Position numbers and translations under genes: made by a program
The notes under the pieces: model-generated
The model's database searches: none
Told to the model about the DNA's origin: nothing
The model's input: the letters and a program-made list of their open reading frames with translations, nothing else
Source: Congeria kusceri
Lineage: Eukaryota > Mollusca > Bivalvia > Myida > Dreissenidae
Direction: 5' to 3'
Length of the DNA stretch: 64,000 bases
NCBI GenBank assembly: GCA_027627225.1
Contig: CM051028.1
Coordinates: 17,624,701-17,688,700 of the forward strand
Shown: positions 13,001 through 22,312 of the stretch, piece after piece
How positions within the stretch are numbered: the stretch's first letter is position 1
Layout of the letters: the number at the start of each line of letters is the position of its first letter

Positions 13001-16000
13001 TTATTCTGTGAAGTAAGTTGCGGTATCACGATATAGTTTTACTCCTGACCAAAAAAAGAATCAATAAAGAGTAGTAATTAAAATTTAAGGCAATTATGAG
13101 TTATGGTTCTTGTATGTTTGGATCCGAAAATCCCTGCATGCATGACAATATTATGCTCTGGACAAATATCTGACCTTTGATCTTGATTAGTGACCTTGAC
13201 CTTTCAGTTACAGACCTGATTCTTGAAAGAGATATGCCGCCTCATAATGTTTATCACTTCTGCCTAGTAATTCGAAAAATTTTCCATGCCGGACAAAATT
13301 ATGCTCCGGACAGAGTCCATGTATTTAATTCTTATCTTTGACCTTTGACCTATAATTGTGACCTTGACCTTGGACCTAGTTCTTGCACCCGACACACCGT
13401 CTTACAATGATTATCACTTGTATTTGAAAATCCTTCAATGCTAGACAAAGTTATTGCCTGGACAAGAATCTTAACATATATATACATATACTTAATCTTT
13501 GACCTTTAAGTGTGACCTTGACCTTGGACCAAGGCACCTGGTTCTTGCATACGACACACCGCTGTATAATGCTTATCACTTATCCCAAGTTGATTAAAAA
13601 TCCTTAGCTGCTGGACAAAATTACGCTCCGGACAGGGTCTATGGCTTAAATTCTTATATTGGACCTTTGACTTTTAAATGTGACCTTGACCTTGGACCAA
13701 AGGTCCTGGTTCTTGCGATAGACACGTGTCACACGTCTCACCATACTTAGCACTTCGGCCAAGTTATTTTAAAATTCTTCCTTGATGGACAAAATTATGC
13801 TCCAGACAGTATCTATGACTTAAATTTGACCTTGGACCTAGGGACATAATTCTTGCGCATGACACACCGTCTCACCATGCTTAACACTTGTGCCAATTTA
13901 TTTAAATTATGCTCCGGACAGGGTCTATGGTTTAAATTGTGACCTTAAAGTGTGACCTTGACCTTGAACCTAGGGACCTGGTTCTTACGCGCAACACACC
14001 GTCTCATACGTACATACCCACATCATTGATGGTGGGGGCATAAAAAGTCTCTATGTTGCACAAAGTCCATTTTGCAATTTTCACATGAAAAGAGGCAATA
14101 ACTCTGGTGTTCCTGGTTCAATTTTGCCCATTATCCAACTTTGTTAAGATTTTATGGTAACACACAAACTGTGCAAGTTTTATCAAGATTGAATGAAAAG
14201 TGAAGTCGGTGTCGCATCCGTGAGGCCAAATGTTGATGAATTATGGTCGCCAGATGACCGGCGATGCAGGACAGTGCCTCTATACCAATAGCTCATCGAG
14301 CACTTTGTGCTCAGGTGAACTAAAAAATCTAAAGACATGTTGACTGACTGGGCCTGATAAATTAAGCTTTTCTGATGTTAGAAAACAGACCTAGGTTTTA
14401 GAAACAAATACCATAATAAATTGGATAACACGGAATAAAGGATTTGTGCACTGTCAACATTGAGAGAAGTGTTTGATTTTGAAGGAATTTTACATCGGGA
14501 AGGAAGACACCTTTGTAAGCCCAAGCTTTATAAGATGGATATTTGAAGCGTGTCGTGGGAAAACGGGGCCTAATGCATGTGCGCAAAGTGTCGTCCCCAG
14601 ATCAGCCTGTGGATGACACTTTCCGCCTACAGTGGATTTATGTTTAGAAGGGACTTCCTTCAACAGAAAGTACCACAAGAGAAGAAAGTGTCGTCCCCGA
14701 TCAGCCTGTGGGGACTGCACAGGCTGATCCGGGGCGACACTTTACGCACATGCATGAAGCCCCTTTTTTTTTCATGACATAGGTCACCAACCTTATTTTC
14801 ATCTTCACAATGACACTTTCCATCGCGAATACACGAGACAACATCACTTATTTTCACATCATCATCTTTCTGGCTTAATGGTGTTAATGGCTGAATGTGA
14901 CTTGAACATGACTCTGAAAGACAACACATTAAAAATTTCACACAAAATCTGCTTCAATTCTGCTTGAAATGTTACCAGTTAATATTAAAAGATCTACTGA
15001 AACATAAACATTTGCATGATCACAATGCCTTATTTAGGTAGTAAGCTAACTGCAGATATTGTGAACAACGGAAACCATTGTGTAAACGGCATTTATTTAG
15101 GGTCGGGATTATAAGTACTCTTTCGTTATCAACTGATGCATTTATACACTTACAAATGCGTGTATAAATGTGTACTACGCCGATTGGTTGATCGTTCACG
15201 GCATTGGCAAACTGAAATAACTCGGCGTTATAATTGGCTTGTATCGATTTTTCTGTGGGAATGAAGCACAGCCTTCAAGGCCGAGCTACTCGGTGAATGA
15301 TTGCAGCTTAAGGATGCAGTGGATTAGAGTGGAAGTGTGACACCGAGCTACTCGGTGAATGATTGCAGCTTAAGGATGCAGTGGATTAGAGTGGAAGTGT
15401 GACACCGAGCTACTCGGTGAATGATAAAGCTTAAGAATGCAGTGGATTAGAGTGGAAGTGTGACACCGAGCTACTCGGTGAATGATTGCAGCTTAAGGAT
15501 GCAGTGGATTAGAGTGTTAGTGTGATAACTGCTGTTAATTGCTCCATTATCACTCGTTAACAAATCGAGTATGCATTGCCTTGGGGACAAATTAGGAGAT
15601 TAGTGGTCTGTCAAAAGTTAATTGTCTTGGGGACAAATTAGGAGATTAGTGGTCTGTCAAAAGTTAATCTAATATAGGTATGCACCGTTTTATGATTTCC
15701 AGGACATATGAACTAATTCATAGACCGCGGGACAGGCACTGCAATTCCAGAACAATCCCGGACGATGCGGGACATATGGCATGTATGCAATAAGCAAGAT
15801 TTCACGATGCAAAATTTTTAGATATGATGGGTATGTGACCAATTTCCAAAGCTAAGAAAAAAAAATTGCTCCTAATTCTGCAATAACTTATTCTGAAAAC
15901 AATATGCACAGTAACATTAACATAGAATTAGATCATGTGTATAAAAATACTGGTAAAGAGCAGCTTTAAAAACAAAGGTGGGCTCCAAAACAATGTACAC

Positions 16001-19000
16001 AATGGACCAAATCAAATCAAGGCTGTTACGGGACAGAGTCTACCAATTGCAAGTCAATTCCTATAGTATACCTAACAAAGACTAGATGACATATTTGTTG
16101 AAACCAGTGAGAGGGAAAGTATGTTGTTGTTCTTTTCTAAAACAAATCGGCTTTAACAATTAGTCAGATTATTAAAATATTTAATGAACCTAGCATCAAA
16201 TTTGCACTGGCCAGTGTCATTTTGTTGTAGTATTGTTCATAATTATAAAACGTAGCTCAACATTTACACACCAATTTATATTCAGTGACTTGGAAAGAAT
16301 TTTTCCATATGAGGTAATTTCTCATCTCCACAAAAATCTATGGGCTTTTTAAAACTTGTATGAGATTTTCTCTGATTGTTATGGGGCTTACAGCAATTAC
16401 ATTTTATTAACGTCTGTTTCAATCGAGAAAAATACCCCACGCAAACGCTCGCGCTTTCAGTTCAAGTTGTTATGAGTTGTTGATGTTGATTTTTTAGACT
16501 GCCGAATTAGTTTTATCGATAAAATCTCACCACATAGTGACAAAACTGGAAACCAGACCGAGCATTATGTATTGTACGTGAGTGTTTTTCGATTTGTACT
16601 AAAATATTTTGGTGCGACAGAAAATTGCCTCGGTGAACATTTTTTGTGTTTTTTCTCAATTTTATGCGCAAATATCGCATTTCGCATGGGTTTCCCAGTC
16701 ACTGTATATTACTCTTACCATATGTGATTGTGGTGTCAATGTAAGACTTCCATTTTACCAACATTTCTGCACTCAAAGACGATGACATCAGCCTGTCAAC
16801 CAATATGGCTTGAACAGATCTTGTTTCTGAAAACCATTTAAAAATTATGAGGCGTATAGTGGGAAAAATGGGCTTAATGCATGTGCGTAAAGTGTCGTCC
16901 TGGATCAGTCTGTGCAGTCTGGGATGACAATTTGCGCTATTATCGTATTTTTTGTTTCAAGGAAGACTTTTCAAAACATAAATCCACTGTAGGCGGAAAG
17001 TGCCACCCTGGATTAGCGCGTGAGGACTGCACAGGCTGATCCGGGATGGCACTTTATGCACGTGCATAAAGCCTGGTTTTCCCACAACATGCCTCATATG
17101 TATTATTAAAGAAGGGATGATGAGAACAGTGGATATACTGTGTAAGAGGTTAACTGTCTGTTGCCCCAACCTTAGGGACACAACAGAACCTGCGATACAG
17201 GTAGAAAACACTATACCATGGTACTCTAGTAACCGTACCAGCAATACAACTTACACTTATCAAGCACAGATGCAATCAATGCTCCAGTAAATCTGTGTTA
17301 AGCAATGCAGATAATTATCACATTTATTTTGACTGATTATTACGCAAAAATCTGATTGTTTCAGTATTTGTGAGCCAATAGTAAATTATTGAAACAATAA
17401 CTGTTTTTAAAACAGGTATGCTCTCCTTTACTTTAGGTCCAAAACAATCTCTGAACAAATTCCAAGGATGAAAAGTAAAAGTAAACAAGTTTTTTTCAAC
17501 TTTTGGTCAGTTTGTTTGACCTTGACTCAGGATCAAATGTCTGAATAATCAATAGGGATCTAATGTAGTCATAACCCACATTCCTACCAAATTTCACGAG
17601 CACAGGCCTAAGGGTTCCATAGGTATTGCGGCTATTGATTGGACAAGGTTTTACAACTATTTGTCAGTTTGACCTTGACCTTTGACCCAAGGACTCAATT
17701 GGTGATTGCGATCATTTACTAGTCATGACCAACCTTTTATTAAAGATTGAAGAACCTAGATTGAAGACTAAGGCTCTGAATTTATTGCGATGACAAGGTT
17801 TTGATCTATTAGTCAGTTTTTACATCTTTTGGTTGGTTTGGCCTTGAACTTTGACCCAATAATCAATAGGGAATCTCTACTAGTAATGAACAATCTACCT
17901 ACCATAAATAACCTAGGCCAAAGGGTTGCAAATGTATTGCCTCTACAAGCTATTACAATGATTTATTCACGTTTAATTATCTTTTGGTTGGTTTGACATT
18001 AACCTTTGGCCCAATTGACATTGACCCTTAAGGACCCCAAAATCAGTTGGGGTCTTCCACTAGTCATGACCCACCTACCAAGTTTTAAGAACTTAGGCCC
18101 AATGGTTGCGAAGTATTGGCCTGGACAAGCTTTTACAATTATTGGGCATAATATATTTGTTTTAATCTTTTGGTCACTTTGACCTTGTCCTTAGACCCAC
18201 TAACCCCAAAATCAATAGGGATACTCTATTAGTCATAACCAGCCTACCAACCAAGTTTCGAGAACCCTGGCCTAAGGGTCCTGTAGTATATGCTCTAACA
18301 ACTTTTGGCCTACTTGCGCAGTGCCAAAATCCGCCACTTGCCTAAATCCGCCACCCCATCCGAATAAGCGTGTTTTTTTACCGGCGATTTCTAATTTGTT
18401 GATCTCGATCAATCATATACTTTCCCTTAACAATGCTGACGAGTTTTCATCTTGATTTGTGCATAAATTAATATTTTATCCAATTATTTTGTAAATAACC
18501 CCTAAATGCAAACAAGCTGCATGCGAAAAATCAATTTCATACTGCGCATGCGCAATTCTGAAGCCCCGCATGGTGTCCATGATAAAAATAAATTATTGCG
18601 TTTTAATATTTTTTCAATGGGAGCATGTGCAGCATAAAAATAACCATTATTCATTTAGCATAACGTATGATAAAAGGCGGAAAGAGCTGCATATTAAGAG
18701 TGCAAATGTCTCGCTACTTAAAACCCTAATTATTTGTCCCACGTGCACGCAGGGTCTGTTTTTATTTATAGAAATACAAATGAGTATTTGAAGAAATTGA
18801 AACATTGTATTAACACACAACAAGCTGCTTAATATAGAAAATTATATAAGAACAATAGTCAAATTTGGAATAAGAATGTCACGGTTCCTGATCTACGATT
18901 TTCACCAAGCAACTTCGGATCACCATGTTTATTTTAAACACTAGAAAATGAACCTTAAAGAAACAAAAGTGGGAGTTTTGTCAATATAAGTCAATAGAAG

Positions 19001-19491
19001 TTGCTTTGAAAACAAAATTCATAAAATAATATCATTTTCGAGCAATTTGAACATTTTAAAGAGGGGTGGCGGATTTAGGCACTCCGACGCTCATTTTTTT
19101 ACACCGTTTAGGCCTTCTATTTCAATAGATATTTTTCATTTGCCAAGTATTTGAAATGTAATCAAAACATGCCAGTAAATGCACATTAAACCTAACTTGA
19201 TTATGTGAATTTTGATGTTAATAGGTAAACAACTTTGGGAAATATCGTAACAATACCCCCCAAATGTGGCGGATTTAGGCACTGTGCCAGTACCGTCCTA
19301 CTGATGGATCTACATTTGCAAAGCAACAGGATATGCCCGCTTCTTGAAGGGGTGGGGGGTCATAATTACAGTGTGTATGGTACTGTAAAGTACCAGGTCT
19401 TGAAGATTGTTTGCCTAATAGATCTACCAAACTTAACAGAAAAAGTTGTTTTAACCTGATCTACAGTACCTGTATCAACTTCATCTGCCAT
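980..19491 (-). CDS. Ankyrin repeat and SOCS box (ASB-like) protein, full spliced gene model
   Basis: Five coding exons read right to left: 19491-19470, 16826-16719, 14913-14792, 6888-6330 and 1938-980. All junctions are GT-AG and phases agree (1/1, 1/1, 0/0, 1/1), giving 590 codons including TAG. Residues about 88-510 hold roughly twelve ankyrin repeats with TPL and LL-GA-N signatures. Residues about 533-570 form a SOCS box: a BC-box-like LISLCRNYIRK and a Cullin-5-box-like LYIPDTLKNYLKL. ASB proteins use the SOCS box to join Elongin B/C and Cullin-5/Rbx2 and the ankyrin stack to hold the substrate for ubiquitination; role here is inferred from the family. The N-terminal 84 residues have no recognised domain. 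The start is least certain: an in-frame ATG at 19524 would add 11 residues. Which vertebrate ASB is closest cannot be judged by eye. Confidence 0.8.
4011..4043. repeat. (GT)n microsatellite
   Basis: About 16 uninterrupted GT dinucleotides. In minus-strand reading they form the (AC)n tail of the adjacent SINE. Confidence 0.95.
4044..4326 (-). mobile_element. tRNA-derived SINE with (AC)n tail
   Basis: Read on the minus strand the head has a polymerase III A box (TGGTCTAGTGGTAACGC) and B box (GGTTTGAGCCC) in tRNA spacing, with a tRNA-like anticodon arm between them. The body runs about 200 bp more and ends in the (AC)n run. The extra body and simple-repeat tail mark it as a SINE and not a tRNA gene. 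It is nested in composite element 1. Confidence 0.7.
5904..6046. mobile_element. Fold-back MITE, family A, short copy
   Basis: Terminal inverted repeats of the ATGAGGCRTGTCGTGGGAAAA type enclose a self-complementary core (GTGCCGTCC...GGATGGCAC). This copy is about 143 bp and lacks the central CATAAATCCACT part of the full-length family. It lies in ASB-like intron 4. Confidence 0.8.
6330..6888 (-). CDS. ASB-like gene, coding exon 4 (ankyrin repeats 1-6)
   Basis: The donor GGAG|GTATAT (exon end 6330) leaves phase 1, matching exon 5, so the two halves of the sixth ankyrin repeat join cleanly. The acceptor is chosen at TATTTCCAG just before 6888, phase 0, matching exon 3. A second AG six bases on (exon start 6882) is also in phase and would drop two residues. 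Encodes about five and a half ankyrin repeats. Confidence 0.85.
6975..7266 (-). mobile_element. tRNA-derived SINE (Meta/RUDI-like)
   Basis: The minus-strand head CCCGGCTAGCTCAGTAGGTAG carries an A box; GAGTTTGAACCCC is the B box. The 3' part includes GACTGCCGTGATATTACTGA, which resembles the conserved central/3' domain of ancient bivalve SINEs. It lies just upstream of ASB-like exon 4. Assignment to a named SINE family is from memory. Confidence 0.7.
7300..8460. mobile_element. Possible TIR element in ASB-like intron 3
   Basis: The left flank (CTTCCCGAAA...CCGGCAAATTTT...GGTCCGACCGTCCGACA) and the reverse complement of 8365-8455 share CTTCCCGAAA, CCGGCAAATTTT and GGTCCGAC blocks in the same order, suggesting diverged terminal inverted repeats of about 100 bp around a 1.1-kb non-coding body. 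No target duplication was established. Confidence 0.4.
8503..8690. mobile_element. Fold-back MITE, family A, diverged copy
   Basis: It contains GCGTCGTGGGAAAATA, GCACATGCGTAAAGTGTCGT, TTTTCTGTTTCAAGAAGTCTC and a degraded right end AATGACATGCCACAT. The second arm is partly deleted. Confidence 0.75.
9645..10140. repeat. 55-bp tandem repeat, nine units
   Basis: Nearly identical 55-bp units carry GGGCAAAACTGGGCAATTCC and TTCTAAGATCTTATGATCAT. Units differ mainly at the junction (CAAG, CAGT or CAAT before GGGC), and the middle units alternate CAAG and CAGT, suggesting partial 110-bp dimer amplification. Near identity implies recent expansion or homogenisation. Confidence 0.95.
11031..11194. repeat. 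Inverted repeat, arms of about 53 bp
   Basis: The left arm (11031-11085) contains AAGAATTGAAAC, GGCGCTTCATCGA and TATGAAGGTCAGTTT. The right arm (11141-11194) is its reverse complement with few mismatches; the loop is about 55 bases. It could be a small fold-back transposon or a palindromic insertion scar. Confidence 0.8.
13085..14035. repeat. Diverged array of roughly 150-bp units with TGACCTTGACCT
   Basis: About six units share GACAAAATTATGCTCCGGAC, GTGACCTTGACCTTGGACC, GGTTCTTGC and GACACACCGTCTCA. Units are diverged and of uneven length, indicating an old array. TGACCTTGACCT reads AGGTCAAGGTCA on the other strand. Confidence 0.75.
14543..14782. mobile_element. Fold-back MITE, family A, beside ASB-like exon 3
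   Basis: Full-length family copy with GCGTGTCGTGGGAAAA at one end and a T-rich, diverged CATGACAT at the other. The exon 3 donor (GT at 14791-14790) lies about ten bases from the MITE end. Confidence 0.8.
14792..14913 (-). CDS. ASB-like gene, coding exon 3
   Basis: Short exon between acceptor TTGTCTTTCAG and donor AATAAG|GTTGGT on the minus strand, entering in phase 1 and leaving in phase 0, exactly as needed by its neighbours. It encodes about 41 hydrophilic residues ending CHCEDENK, with no recognised domain. A fold-back MITE begins about ten bases beyond the donor. Support is splice-site quality plus phase agreement, not homology. Confidence 0.6.
15281..15526. repeat. 62-bp tandem repeat, four units
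   Basis: Units contain CGAGCTACTCGGTGAATGAT and GATGCAGTGGATTAGAGTGG. The third unit is slightly shortened. CGAGCTACTCG is itself a short palindrome. Intronic position in the ASB-like gene. Confidence 0.95.
15580..15668. repeat. 45-bp tandem duplication
   Basis: Two adjacent, almost identical copies of a segment beginning CTTGGGGACAAATTAGGAGA and ending GTCAAAAGTTAAT. Confidence 0.95.
16719..16826 (-). CDS. ASB-like gene, coding exon 2
   Basis: 108-base exon between acceptor TGGTTTTCAG and a near-consensus donor TATG|GTAAGAG, phase 1 in and out. Encodes 36 residues beginning (E)TRSVQAILVDRLM, likely helical. A fold-back MITE ends 20 bases upstream of the acceptor, so a branch point would probably lie inside the MITE. 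Inferred from splice signals and phase. Confidence 0.55.
16847..17097. mobile_element. Fold-back MITE, family A, beside ASB-like exon 2
   Basis: Full-length copy from ATGAGGCGTATAGTGGGAAAA to CCCACAACATGCCTCAT. In gene orientation it ends 20 bases before the exon 2 start, leaving only the polypyrimidine tract and AG outside the element. Confidence 0.9.
17480..18310. repeat. Diverged array of about 170-bp units
   Basis: About five units share TTTTGGTCAGTTTGACCTTGA, CAATAGGGAT, TAGTCATGACC and GACAAGGTTTTACAA. It is related in style, not in sequence, to the 13-14 kb array. Its right end abuts a TIR transposon. Confidence 0.75.
18313..19290. mobile_element. Non-autonomous DNA transposon with ATCCGCCAC terminal repeats
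   Basis: The left end CTTGCGCAGTGCC then AAAATCCGCCAC, and the reverse complement of the right end, CTGGCACAGTGCC then TAAATCCGCCAC, form imperfect TIRs of about 25 bp. TA flanks both sides (18311-18312 and 19291-19292), compatible with a TA target duplication. Further GGCGGATTTAGGCACT copies lie near 19067. The 978-bp body has no coding signal. A related terminus begins at 20021. Confidence 0.65.
19470..19491 (-). CDS. ASB-like gene, first coding exon (start MADEVDT)
   Basis: The donor ATACAG|GTACTG leaves phase 1, matching exon 2. ATG at 19491-19489 has G at -3 and G at +4. An in-frame ATG at 19524 with A at -3 would give an 11-residue longer N-terminus, and an in-frame TAA lies further upstream. 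No promoter or 5' UTR exon was identified. This is the weakest exon of the model. Confidence 0.4.
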
Positions 19492-20020
19492 CTCTGTTCT
19501 GTGATTTCCGTCTTTAAAATACATATTCCCTTCTTGTTCTCTTTTAGTGCTTTTAGCACCTATCTTCAGATTTGTATCTTAAGACTTGTTTACCTTACAA
19601 GTGAATAATAACTTTGAGTGGATAAATTTAGCCCTAGCAATGTTAGATAGTTAATGAAATTCTTACTATACTCGGCATAAGTACCGCGAGAATACAGATG
19701 AACAGTATACCGCCCGGTAGTTTAAGTCGGCAGTCAAAACAGTTTTAATCAATGAATCATGATAAAATCAATTAGATCTATTTCATGAAAATAGTAAAGG
19801 GTTGAATAAACGTATATGAATCTATGATAAGTCACTGTCAGTTAAGCAATATTGTCAAAGTCTAATTTCATATCGCAATTTAACCTCTAACATAAATTAC
19901 ACTGGTAACAATTAAACCTCGCACCGTTGGCTGGAAATCAAAGCACTGAAATAGCCTCTCTGAGCACAGTCATGGCATCGGCTGTTTGACTTCTGACAAT
20001 CAGAAAGTTTATCTCGCTTA

Positions 20021-20308
20021 CTGGCGCAGTGCCTAAAACCGCCACATTTGGGGCGTATTTTTACTATATTTTCAAAAGTTGTTTACCGATTGACATACAA
20101 ATTTACATAAATCAAGTTAGGTTTAATGTGCGTGTTTTGTGCTGGCGTGTTTTGGTTACATTTTTCGATTCAATGACACAACATATCATGTCCAAATTCT
20201 TCGCAAGTTTCGCCCGAAGAACATGCAAAACATGCGTAAATTGTCAGTTCCAATTATAAATAACAATGTTATTTTAGTGAAAGCATTTATATTAGGCACT
20301 GTTTTCAG
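20021..20308. mobile_element. Second, shorter copy of the ATCCGCCAC-type element
   Basis: CTGGCGCAGTGCCTAAAACC followed by GCCACATTTGGGG matches, over at least 130 bp, the reverse complement of the right end of the 18313-19290 element, including AAGTTGTTTACC and TCAAGTTAGGTTTAATGTGC. A degraded right end (TTAGGCACTGTTTTCAG) may lie near 20308. TA precedes the left end. The left boundary is secure, the right one is not. Confidence 0.55.
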
Positions 20309-20734
20309 CTTATTCATCAACTTTTATAAATGTTTGATTCGTTTGCCATTATGTTAAATTCATATAATCCGAGTATATATTGAGCAGCATAAAAACAAGA
20401 TCATTACTAAATATGCAAACATACAATTTAATGACAGGGTCATGCCATATGACGTCATCGTTCGAGATCTAAAGTTGCGCACGAACATGGATGGTCAAAT
20501 TTAGCGTTGTTTGGTCACGTTGGTTTTTAAGAAAGATTACAAATCCTTCATACCGTGTTCGTTGTTTTCTAGCATGACATAATGAGATAACACGTCACTC
20601 AATTTAAATGTGTTGGTTATATTCCGCCAGTTGCATATTATACGCATACGAAAACTCGATTGCATAACGGACACGAACCTGCAGGTAAAGAGGCTATATA
20701 ATTTTTTTTAACAATGTCAATATTTAGCACGTGC

Positions 20735-20768
20735 TATTATTAATTATTATTATTATTATTATTATTCC

Positions 20769-20813
<45 letters not shown>
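20735..20813. repeat. (ATT)n microsatellite
   Basis: About 25 TTA/ATT trinucleotides with a few interruptions, followed by a GTT/GCT-rich stretch. Confidence 0.95.
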
Positions 20814-20816
<3 letters not shown>

Positions 20817-21193
20817 TGTTCTTGTTGTTGATGTTGTTGCTACAGCTGCTGCTGTTGTTGTTTTATCAATCAAACGTTACTGAAATTTATAAAAAATGAA
20901 GGTTATTAATTACCTAATTCTTGACCTATTTAAAATACACCCCTGCTAAAAGTACCAGAACAAAAATAACATAACAGTAAAGAATTTCACTTAAACAAAA
21001 TACAACGTGTAACTGTTTATCGTGATAGATACTTGCTACCTCAACAGAAAAAAAGGAAACTTTAACAGTCCTAAACAAAGTTTTGCACTAAAGCAAGCTC
21101 ATCCCTTGGATTCTTAAAACGGAGCTTAAAAACACCGTCTACCGCTACGTAGAAAGATAACAAACCTTACGCTTAAAAGAATAATGTTCAACT

Positions 21194-21490
21194 GTGTGGG
21201 ACTCCTACACGCATACAGAAATTAACCAACTCGAACAAATACAACATCAAGCCGTTAGAGTTATAGAGGATATGCTTGGATTTCTCTGTAATCACCGAAA
21301 TCAACTAATTTTCTTTGTTTCGGTTCCACTTCGCGCACGTATTTGCACCTCTGACGAAAAATACAACAACCCAATCTTGTTAGCCGTGTGGCGCAAGTCT
21401 TACGCCTCAACAGACGTAACTAAGATCATCGAAAATAAATACTTCTTGTTGTCAAACATACGAAACACATCTTACCGGGATTCGAACATA
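21194..21490 (+). pseudogene. Fragment of a non-LTR retrotransposon reverse transcriptase C-terminus
   Basis: The frame contains VWDSYTHTEINQLEQIQHQA (first residue read in context), the pattern found near the C-terminal end of many LINE reverse transcriptases (VWDP-T...I-LE-VQ-RAAR). It continues with weaker similarity to about 21490. There is no upstream polymerase domain and no complete ORF, so this is a dead fragment. The Gypsy element inserted about 100 bp downstream. Family assignment is by remembered motif only. Confidence 0.5.
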
Positions 21491-21589
21491 ATAAGTATGG
21501 GCTTATGGGTCTGTATTTGTATCTTTCATGTTTTTCGTGCACTCGTCTTGTGTACATGTACCCCAATTTTATTCATATTTATGTTTATT

Positions 21590-21594
21590 ACATG
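21590..21594. repeat. Target-site duplication ACATG, left copy
   Basis: ACATG directly precedes the left LTR and is repeated exactly at 26339-26343 after the right LTR. A 5-bp duplication is normal for Ty3/Gypsy integrases. Confidence 0.85.
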
Positions 21595-21768
21595 TGTTTT
21601 ACGATGGTTTGGTGTATAACAAGAGAGATGTTGATTATATGGTTTATTTACTAACACTTCTCTAACATAGGAGTATCAAAGTGGTCAGTTACAGTGGGCG
21701 GTGCTTATCAGTTGTAACAATACATGTATTAAGCTCTGATTGGCTAGCATGCATAGGAATATGAAACA
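21595..21768 (-). repeat. 3' LTR of the Gypsy element
   Basis: 174 bp, starts TGTTTTACGATGG and ends ATATGAAACA. Pairs with 26165-26338. Confidence 0.92.
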
Positions 21769-22312
21769 TCTACCTTTTTAAACAAAACAAAATACATGTA
21801 CATCATGAAGTTGACGGATTGACAATTACACAATAAATAAACAATGTCAATTATTCACGCATTAATTGATTTAAAGTTCAATAATGTTCACAGTTGAATT
21901 TTAAAGAATGCACATAACAACAGAGAATACATTCATTGATACAGTGTATTAAAATGTAAGTCTCTAAGGTTGTTTAACACACCGACCTGATCTTGTTCTG
22001 TACGTGTCATGTTCTGACATGAGCGATTGGTTACTGTCTGGTGATGTTTGTTTAGGTGTCTGCGGTACTGTGTTACTAGTACTCGATACTGCTTTGTTAT
22101 CATTCCTCTGACCTGACTGACCTGGGGTCATGATTGGGTTAGGCGAGACTGTTTTGCAGGCCTGATTACAGGTGCTGTAATTGGTCTGTTTGTTACATGT
22201 GTTTTTTTCTGAAGTAAACTTAATTTTCGATTGTTTTAAGATTTAAAAAATAAGATAAAAGGCATGATCAGGAGTCCAACCTACTCACCTGATTCCTAAA
22301 CAAGGAAAATAA

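Larger units (their letters stand above)
8871..14321. repeat. Composite tandem-repeat element with hairpin termini (copy 2)
   Basis: The left end is ACAAG plus GGGCCATGATGGCCC (8877-8891) and GCTCACCTGAG; the right end is GAGCACTTTGTGCTC (14298-14312) plus AGGTGAACT. Both match composite element 1 although the interiors are unrelated. The inside holds a nine-unit 55-bp array, a hairpin at 11031-11194, further dispersed repeats and an array of roughly 150-bp units rich in TGACCTTGACCT. No coding sequence was found in 5.4 kb. It lies in ASB-like intron 3. Other transposons may be nested inside, so the ends may not bound a single insertion. Confidence 0.6.

Noticed and set aside
16957..17290. 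Possible further exon of the ASB-like gene on the minus strand
   Set aside because: It has a fair acceptor and a strong donor (AAGT|GTAAGTT), but its phase would create a stop when joined to exon 2; the exon at 19470-19491 fits instead.
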